Assembly: GCF_000189635.1 (NCBI RefSeq)
Contig: NW_002476366.1
Coordinates: 1 to 64,000 of the forward strand
From: Tetrahymena thermophila SB210
Taxonomy: Eukaryota > Ciliophora > Oligohymenophorea > Hymenostomatida > Tetrahymenidae
Reading direction: 5' to 3'
Length of the DNA: 64,000 nucleotides
This document shows, one piece after another, positions 55,220-64,000 of the stretch. The translations under genes and the position numbers were made by a program. The notes beneath the pieces are model-generated. The model made no database searches. It worked only from the letters and a program-made list of their open reading frames with translations, and was not told the DNA's origin. Position 1 is the stretch's first letter. Every line of letters starts with the position of its first letter.

Positions 55220-57637
55220 TCAAAAGTATTGGCTTTAATTATTTTTTTAGATGTTTCTTTAAAATGATCTTTGGTACATGGATATTGGAGTGACATTTGA
55301 GAGAGGAATTTATTTAGAATAATCCATTTATTAATAACTAGATAAATTTTAGCTGTCCATATTCAAAGAATTGGTGAGTGGTATATTATCTACTTGTCTT
55401 TATTAAGGATAATCGTATCCCATACTTTAGCTAGGAGTATACTTACTAGCACTAAATTAATAGGTATTCAATTCAGGATTATTGATAAATTTGAATATCT
55501 CCTTCTTGAATATACCTGATTTATTATTAGCAACTATTTAAACATATTCTTAATTCAAATTTTTGCTTATTTTAACTTCATACATACTCCCCTCTTCTAA
55601 TTTTAGATCACCCTTAATAGGATTTTAGACCTTCAGAGCTTTTGCTAGGTAAGTTTCTTTTAATTAAAAAGATTATTTAAAAAAAAGAAATTTTGTTTAA
55701 ATAAAGCAATAGCTGAATTTTTAAAAATATTAATGGTTCAACATGCTACTATTAAGTATTTGCATATTAATTTGATAATTTAGAAAATGACTTGAAAATC
55801 TTTTAAATTGTTTTATCAAACTAATCAAAAATAAATAGAGATAATTATGAAAAATTGAATTAAAATGAATAAATAAATTTACTGTCTCCATAGATGTTAT
55901 TGATTTTGGATATGGGAACCATGTCGTTTTATTATGAAATTTTGCTGATTCTAGATGAGTTGTTGTTATTCATCTTTTTTTGGAAGTCAGATTAAATATT
56001 TTAATTTCCTGACAGAACTCTGATTCTGCTTTATTCCTCTTCATAGAACTATTCGCTTTGCTTAGAGCTTATAAATTAATTTCCGATTTAATTCAAAGAT
56101 GATGGATGCCTAATTTGCGAATTATTAAAGTGATTCTATTTATAAGTGCTTTAAATAGTGTCATCAAATTAATTTCTAGAAAAGTCATTGATATTTTAGT
56201 TTTAACTTTTGTCATTATACAAGTTGAAACTATTTTAATTTATCATAGAGTTAGATTAAGGATTAATTGATGGCGAAGAGTTCATGCTCAATAGATAGCT
56301 TTGATTATTTGTATTGTAAAAGCTATTTGTGTTGTTTGTTTGAGCATTCAACATGGGATTCAAAGTGCTCTGAGTGCTTGATCTCTTCATATCAACTACA
56401 TTATTTGTGATTTTAGCATTAACATTAAATCTGCTATTGTTTGGTAAATTATTAGGTGATACACTCCTTCTATAACTTGAAGGAGGACTTTGCTCTGGTG
56501 ATTAATTTTCTTATCTATTTTTAAATTAGAGTCCTCCAACACCATCAAACTCTTCTACTTTATCATTCACTAGCAGTTTAGGTTATGTTAGTTCATTTTC
56601 ATTATATTTTAACGGTGGTGAAGACGATTATAAAAGTGGTCTCTTCATACTATTTTAAGAACCATTTTGAAAATATTTTTATTAATTTTCTTCTTCATAT
56701 GAATTTTCCACATACTAAGGTCTTTAAGATATTGCTTGAATTTATTGCTTCAACTAAGGAGGTAGGGCTGGTTACTTTGATTATTGCAAGGGTGGCTTGG
56801 AAGGGGACCTATTTTCAGAATTATCATAATTATGATTTTTGGAAGTTGAACTGATTCCACCTGGCATATTATTATTAGCATTTTGAATAGTAGCTGAAGA
56901 ATTTTCTTCATTATCACATGCTACTTTGCTCAGTACTATTTTACTTGGAGTATTATCCTGTTCTAAATTGTAGTTTTTAGAGCCATTTACAGGAATATTA
57001 GTTTCGGAGGGTGTTTAGCTTTGATAGCCTTAGCTTTCGTTTAGCCCAAATATAGTAGAAACTCCACTACTCTTCATGAGAATAGATTTACGTGGTTCAT
57101 TTTTAGGTCTATGAGAAGGCGAATTATTATCTGAATTTACTAAAATAGTTACTCTCTTTTTGTTTCCTTAGTCATCTAAAATTACATTTTTATTTATCAT
57201 AGCAAAAGCAGGATTAATTGAAGATATTGGGCTATTTCCCTTTGAAAGTCCATCTGAATCTTCATAATCAACAGAAGCTTTATGTGAAATACTATTTTAG
57301 GACCTGTAGTTGCTATGTTACAATTAAATTGGTTCAAAAGGTATTGTCCTAAAAGCTTTGGTGGTTTCCCCAAAAGTTCTGATACCATCCTAAGTATGGT
57401 AGGACTAGGCAAATAGCTGACTAAAAAAGAGAATCATCCCTCTTTTTATGAAAATTTCCAGCATTTGCTTTAAACTTTCTTATATTTTTTACTGATTTTG
57501 GTTTTACTCCTCAGTGTTGTCGATATCTTTTGGTTTGCTTTTTATTTTTTATTGATTTATAATTAATTTCAGTTTAAATCTTTCAAAAAACCTTATTATT
57601 TCTTAAATAACTTCAAATAAAATTAAAAAAAGTTACT
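55220..57637 (-). other. C-terminal tail of the cyclase gene: Asn/Ser/Gln-rich region ending in an SH3-like domain
   Basis: From the PH domain the frame stays open without TGA to 55883. The region is disordered-looking, rich in Asn, Ser, Gln and Pro. A phase-1 intron (55645-55882) joins the last exon, which encodes ALKVQNPIKGDLKLEEGSMY followed by YVQIVANNKSGIFKKEIFKF. This resembles an SH3 domain (AL-x-x-x, D-x-L-x-x-x-x-G, G-x-x-x-x-x-x-x-x-F). Near 57520-57420 the open frame gives an odd hydrophobic stretch, whereas a neighbouring frame (KFKANAGNFHKKRDDSLF) fits better and would return to the tail frame with one T fewer in a T6 run at about 57424-57429. So a sequencing indel or a hidden intron is possible. 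A separate gene is less likely, as almost no promoter space exists. Confidence 0.65.
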
Positions 57638-60600
57638 CTTTGTATTTCTTGTTGCTAGGACTGCTGCCTGAAAGGTATGTATTTCTTCTTTATCTTTTAG
57701 CAGCATCTATTTTGGTAGAAATCTGAGACTTTTTTTATTCAATTAAATTTTTGATTGTTACATCAATATCCAAACCTCCTTTTAAGATGTTTACTTTACC
57801 ATACTCTCTATGGAATTCATCTTAAAGGGCTTTCGTTTTAGCAATATTCAAATAAATGTACCATTCCTTTTAGAAATAAATTAAATTGATTAATTATTAA
57901 GATTATCTATGTATGTATGTTTGGTTATTACTTCATATTATTCTTAAGTTTTACATGTGAAGAAGAAATCTCTCTTTGAACATTATTTAGTTTTTTTATA
58001 CCAATTACTTGCTTTAATGATAAAAGGATAATCTGATCTACCATATTATTTAGGATCAAGCATATTAACTTCATAAATAAATCTTAGAGGAATAGCTCCT
58101 AAATATTCTTCTGGTTTTTCTTTAGAATCCTCTCTATTATAGTAATACCTTTTTTTAATGCAAAATAAAACATCATAAACAAAAAATATATTTATTTTTT
58201 ATAAATTAATACCTAATATCCTTTGTGCTCATCAATACAAAACGCTCCGCCCAGCTATATTTACTGAAGTCTGATTTCTTATATAAATAATCCTCTTTAA
58301 TCATGGTATTAGCGCTACTTGCAGATGCCGTGAGTTGAGATTAAATCTTTTTAACAATAATAGATCTTTTAGCCTTATGAGGTAGATTATCAATAGATAT
58401 GTCTTTCTTTAGATATAAAAATTATCATGAAATTAATTGTAAAATTTATATATTTAATTTATAAAACCAATTTATATTTAGAAAAGAAATTATTTATTTA
58501 ATTAATTAATTTTTTACAGAATTTTCTCCAAGTAGCCATTAATATTTAAGTTTTTCAATGTCTTCTTCTTCGTTGTATGGAAGAGACAAGGTATTTTAGA
58601 AAGTTTCTGCAACAATCAAATGAATTTATCTCCTTTATGTATAAATCAATCGCTAATAGAGAGTTTCCCTTACAAATGAATGACAGAATCTATAAATGAC
58701 GTTGTTCTCATTTTAGTCTATGACTTCTAAAATATTTTAATCAGTTAAAGCATTTAGAGCTTCAACTAATTTATCTGTTTTTAATACATTTCCAAATGGG
58801 TGCACTTTGATCAGAGTTTACAAATCAAAAATATCTCCAATCACACTTGCTATTTTTAAAATAAGCAAATCCAAGCATCCTAGTTTATCCTGTATTGGAG
58901 TATTCACATTGTATTTACCTTTATTAAATGTAACAAGTTAAAAATCATGAAATAAATAAATAAAATTTAGAATTTACATAAAGGAACATCGATAGTTACC
59001 AAATCTTCGAGCAAAATTGCTTTTTTAAGATGAGGAGTGATATATCCAGTTTTAGGTTCTAATTCATCATAATTATAAATGTTATTTAGCTCATCCTCGA
59101 TTTCTGGGGTATTTGGTTTAAAGTTAAAGTCTTTAATGATAAGAAGCTTCTATTTAAGTAAGTTATCTATCAAATGTAAAGCAGTTAAAGGATTTCCTGA
59201 TGTTTTCAAGTACAAAAAATTGTGAAAAAGATGGTCAGGGAAATATGCAAGTTCATTTTTAATTTTAGAAAAGAAAAGATAGCTAAAATTATCTTTTTCG
59301 TATTCAGTTATCTTCTCTTTCAGTTTAATTTCTTATTCTAATTTTTTATTATACTAATTATTCTGCATTTAATTCACAATATGCTGTTCTTGGTGTCCAT
59401 TTCCATTTTATATATTTTAATTATTATTTCCTTAAGTTTCTATTTATTAGACTTTTTTTTGTATATAACTTAGTTTCTCTAAATTATAAACTTCCTTTAT
59501 TATCTATTTTATTTCATCCATAGGTAACCCATTGATTTCAATTATTTTGCACAAATCTGTTTATTTATCTATTTATTCAGTTAAAATTAGTTTGTTTAAA
59601 TTTACAAAGTTATAATATCACTTTTTTAACATATTTTTTGTGAAAACTTAATAATTGATTGAATTAATGAAATATTATAATTACCAATATCAGAGTTGAA
59701 TGAATCGTTATCCATGTTTCTGTGCTCTGCATCATATAAAGTTTCTTTAACTTACATTATGAAATTCTAATTTTATACCTCCTAAGGTGGAAGGAAGGGA
59801 GTTGGGAAACTAGGTTTTTCTATAGAAGCATTTCTCATGGCTCCGATAATAAAGACTCTATCAAATTTTTTAAGAATGTCTTTTAACAATTTGAAAGAGT
59901 AAGGATCAGCATATTGGAGATCTTCAAGACATAAAACAAGAGGAGCTATTTTTTCTCTATATCTTCTTTGTGAGTCATTGTTACTTTCTTGACTACCAAT
60001 AGAAGTAGTAGAGTCTATAAATTTATTTTAAAAATTTTCAGTTTAAAATTAAAAAAGTTGAATTTATTAAATTTATGAAAAAAAAGTCTCAAATTACAAA
60101 AATAAAAACTGAATATTTAAAAAATATATCCATCCATCCATCCAATCATTTAATTAATTATTTAATTAGGACTTTGCTTTAAATTAATTAACTTTTGAAA
60201 TACCTTTTCTAGAGCCTTTTTATAAAGTTTGACAAAAGTAAATTGAAAAGATTTCAAGGGCTAATTTTGAAAGTTATTTCTTTTCTTCTTTGTGTCTTTC
60301 TTTGAATTCTTTTTCTTTCAAAGTATTGAAGGGAGGTGGGAAATTTTCTACATAGTTATATTCAGTTAAACCACAAATTTCTTTAAAATCTTATATTCTT
60401 TTTTAATAATCTTTATTTGAGTTATCGCCTATTCTGATACTGTCCGATTGAACTTTTCATAATAAATAAATAAGTAAGTAAATAAGTAACTAATAAGGAA
60501 AAGAATAGTTCTGTTTAATGTTAAAGTAAAAGATTATTAATTTTACATATTCCTTTATCTATAAAATTAGCTATTTTGAAATACTTTCTGTCATCAAGAA

Positions 60601-63600
60601 CTTATCTATTTTTAGAGTCTCCATCTTTATCTTTTTTGAATATTTGATTATATTTTTTTTCACCAAATAACTGTTAGAGCTGACTTTGTTCATATACTCT
60701 TTATTCTATAATTGAAATTATTTCTTTAAGAACTGAACGCATGATATTCATCTTTTTGAATTTATTTGAAGGATCAAGATTGGAAACTATTATTCTAGGT
60801 CTTTCATTATATTCATATTATATTTTTTTACTACTTTTATCGATATGTGCCTGAGTTTCGTAAATCAAATTTCTTAAAAAGAGACTCTTTCCCATACCCA
60901 TGTCTCCTTGAATGATGAGACAACCTTTTAGAATTTGATTGCCAGTTGTCAATTCACAGTATTCTAAAAATTTTTGCACTTGATGCTTTGCTTCATAAAG
61001 TTACTCTGCTCTACTCTTCCCGTGCATAAAATTAAAAAATTTTTTTTTGAGCTTTTTTTCTTCAGGATCCATCGGGAAAGCAAATAGATGAGTTCTTAGA
61101 GAAGGGAATCTATTTTCTCTATCTAACTCACTTAGTTACTTGTCATTTAAATCAAGAGGGTAGTAAATTGGAAGATAGACAGATTTTCCCTTTTGTTTAT
61201 TTCATAAATTATTTTATCTTACTGCTCAATATCGATAAACAAATTAATTAATAAATTTACCTTAAATTTATATGAATCTTTAAATTTAAATGATATTTTA
61301 TTTTGAGCTTGTTTCATTGTTGCTTCTGAGCACAATATTTTGAAATTTTCATCTTATTATTCGCATGCTTTTTACATAATACGAGCTGATAAATTAACAC
61401 TATCACCAATAACTGAATACTCTCTTCTGTTACCACTAGTACCAACAACACCAGCAAAAACTAAACCTGTACCAATTCCAATACTGCATTTACAACTTTA
61501 TTTTCCTATTAAGTAGATAATTTATATTAACTTTTAAATCAAAAATACATTTACAATAAAATAAAAAAATAATTGATCAATTTTTAAGCTCTTTTTCTAT
61601 TAAAATTATTTATTAAATAAAATAAAACTATTATTTTTTGTATAATTGAACAAACTACATTCATTATTCTCCAATTAATTTAAAAAATTGCACATAATTT
61701 ATTTTTAATTCCATTTCCTAATTAGTTTGTCTTAAATTAAAAAATATCCATTTCTTCAACTTGTTTTTTACTTTTGTTTAGTTCTTACAAAAAGTTATGA
61801 AAAAACTGAGAATAGGTTTTACCTTTTACTAAATTAATCAACTATTAAGCTAAAATATGCATAAAAAGTATCTGATAATAAAAAATTTTGCAATTTCTTT
61901 CAGATTTATGTTAAACACAACTATTTTAATTTTGCACAAGGATAGTTTTTGCTAATTTAGGAATTATTGGTGTGGAAGAAAATTATGAGAGTGGTAATCA
62001 TTTATTAATTAATTTCTTAATTACTCAAATTAAAAAAGGTTTGGGGATGCTAATTATTACTAAATGAAAATCAATTCTTAACAATATTTTTACTATTTAA
62101 AGATTCTTATTTGATTTTACTGCTTTCCATTCAATTAAAAATTGCTTAATTTTTTATTTTATTTGTTCCTCAAAATTTAAATTGGAATTTGGCGTAAAAA
62201 ATCATATAAAAAAATACTTACTTAGCTAGTTTTTGATTGCATAAGAACAGAGTACTGCTCTTACAGCATCATCTTAATGTGTAATAGGAGGTAAACCAAA
62301 GACAACAATTAAAGTAGAACCTTTGTCATCCATCAAAAATTTATTTAAAGAACCTTCATACATGTATACACACTTTTGGATAATTTGTATAACCTTTTAA
62401 ATTTTGTTTAAACCTTCTTCATCAGCGCAATCAGATAAATCAATACCTATATTCATAAACATAATTGTAACTACTCTCAATTCTGAACTCCATTATTCTT
62501 ATTCGTATTAAATGTAAGCTTAGAGAGAACGTGGTACATATTATAATACTCCTGACTTAATTTTTTCTATATCTGAAGCTCTCATTTTATCTTTAATCAT
62601 CATCGCATCAGCTTTGACCTAATTTTTACATAAAAAAGATTTAATAAATGGATTTACTTGAGAAAATAAACGCTAAATTGGTTTAAAAAGTGATCATTTT
62701 TATATATTATTTTAGAGGAGTGTAACGAATTTAATTTATATTTTTATTAAAAAATCAATAAGTGTAAGATAAAATAAATAAATCTTGATTTTTAATTTAT
62801 CATTTAAGTAACAGTAATCTGAGAAATTCAAACAAAAATTATAATTTTATCTATAATTAATTAATTCAACTTATCAAATCTAAATGTTAGAAATTATATA
62901 TTTAATTAATTATTAGCAAATTTTTATTCTGTATTTCATTTTAGCTAATTTTAATCCTCTTCTAGCTTTAGCCAATCTAATTTTATGAATATTTTGCTAA
63001 AGTTCTTCGGTTGGTGAAAATTTATTTTTTTAAAATCTTTAGAAATAAAATTTATTAGTAATTAAAATTTAATTTTAGGCACTTTTACTTTTGAGTGAAC
63101 AAAAGGTATGGTTTGCTTGGTAAATTAGTTTTACTTCTAAATTATTTAATTTTATCAGTTTCTAACTGTGAAAAAATAAAAAAATAATTAAACGATAAAT
63201 AAATGGCGTTGTTTTTTAATGATTGATTGTTAAGAGCTTTTAAATTTATCTTAAATTTTATAGAACCAAAAAGTTGTAATAAAATAGACTATCTTGCTTG
63301 CTTGATTGCATTCATTCATACTTTCTTTCTTTTAAATATCTAAAAATGATATTAAGGTAGTTATGTAGCTAATGTGAATATTTTAGGATTTGCAAATATG
63401 GAAACAAACTAATTACTAAATCTTACACTGCTAAATTATACAAAAATAATCTAGTTTATTATTGCTTATAATTGCTTTTATAAAGGAAAATTTATAGTTA
63501 AAAAACAAACATTTCTTACCATAACTTTTTCTTTAACTTTCAAAACTTAATATATCTTGTGGTCAGCATTCTTTACTTTGCATTCAAAATGATTTTAAAT

Positions 63601-64000
63601 TAAGTCGTAGATCTACTGAGAACAGTTAATAACACCACCTGATTCAGCTTCGTGCTCTGCGCTGAAAGCTTAGGTAAGTGGATCTCCTGCTGGAAGATAT
63701 TCGGCTCTGCCAAAAATACCACCAACGTATATAATTGAAAAATCTCCTACACCAAAACCAATTTTAACTGATAATTTAACACCATCAGTGATATTCATAT
63801 TATCTAATTTGGATTAAATTGAAAGTGCCGCCTAAACAGCTTAACGGCAGGTATTTTATAGCTGGTTTTCATGCTTGGGTGGAGGCCAAACAACAATCAT
63901 TGCATCACCTGCAAATTTAAAAATATCACCTCCAGACCGCCCTATTTCTTTGACCATCAATTCCATATAACGATTAATGGCAAAAGCAATAATTTCAGCG
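55220..64000 (-). CDS. ADCY10-like soluble adenylyl cyclase with PH domain and long tail (5' end outside window)
   Basis: Exons in coding order: 64000-63520, 63165-63089, 63036-about 62940, 62618-62222, 61505-61261, 61189-60547, 60452-60204, 60014-59685, 59556-58978, 58918-58518, 58406-58213, 58148-57932, 57866 onward to 55883, 55644-55220. First catalytic domain, partly outside the window: GGDIFKFAGDAMIVVW and FGRAEYLPAGDPLTQAF. Second: VVTIMFMNIG, LMDDKGSTLIVVFGLP and GTSGNRREYSVIGDSVNLSA. Then a P-loop NTPase (Walker A GDMGMGKS; Walker B LVLCLEDLQYAD) with winged-helix-like sequence, as in mammalian ADCY10, and a PH domain (WAERFVLMSTKDIRYYY to EEWYIYLNIAK). The tail is described separately. 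The product makes cAMP from ATP in cytosol or cilia. Two weak points: no GT donor fits the third exon (a GC donor or small error is likely), and the join between PH domain and tail near 57640-57420 is uncertain. Confidence 0.88.

Noticed and set aside
56585..57412. Short standard-code frames in the cyclase tail region, including one on the plus strand starting MLVHFHYILTV
   Set aside because: They are shadows of the Asn/Ser-rich tail frame on the minus strand, which is open far longer and splices in phase to the last exon.

Overview
The window is the left end of a ciliate macronuclear chromosome, most probably from Tetrahymena. It opens with six C4A2 telomere repeats. It is roughly four fifths A+T. 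Every convincing reading frame runs through TAA and TAG, read as Gln, and ends only at TGA. Introns are GT-AG and mostly 50-250 bases, too long for Paramecium. All gene models below use this code; models built with the standard code break into short fragments.

Layout. 1-2.5 kb: telomere and a subtelomeric spacer holding two decayed copies of one coding-like segment. 2.5-8.3 kb (+): six-exon ABCC transporter. 9.6-11.9 kb (+): Cys-repeat surface antigen of the immobilization-antigen type. 13.2-14.2 kb (+): mitochondrial carrier. 15.3-17.6 kb (+): Gln/Asn-rich acidic protein with a chromo-shadow-like C-terminus. 18.5-28.8 kb (-): nine-exon gene for a membrane protein of about 3148 residues, followed upstream by a tandem array that repeats its start-codon region and by a broken genomic copy of its third exon. 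31.8-34.3 kb (-): protein with two cyclic-nucleotide-binding domains. 37.5-38.1 kb (+): NADAR protein. 41.0-45.7 kb (+): secreted/membrane protein with a beta-propeller-like region and dystroglycan-type cadherin-like domains. 46.3-46.7 kb (-): small protein with an N-myristoylation-like start. 46.7-51.5 kb: long spacer with three islands that can fold as RNA. 51.5-52.1 kb (-): His-rich three-repeat protein with highly expressed codon use. 55.2-64.0 kb (-): ADCY10-like soluble adenylyl cyclase with PH and SH3-like regions, whose start lies outside the window.

No operon logic applies. Two themes recur: cell-surface or sensory membrane proteins (ABC transporter, surface antigen, giant membrane protein, cadherin-like protein) and cAMP signalling (cyclase plus cyclic-nucleotide-binding protein). 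The second is suggestive only, because the two genes are more than 20 kb apart.

Exon boundaries were worked out by hand from frame, splice dinucleotides and phase. They agree throughout the large genes except at two places in the cyclase gene, which are stated in its entry. Several small open frames in spacers are listed at low confidence, because with one stop codon long open frames arise by chance in this base composition.
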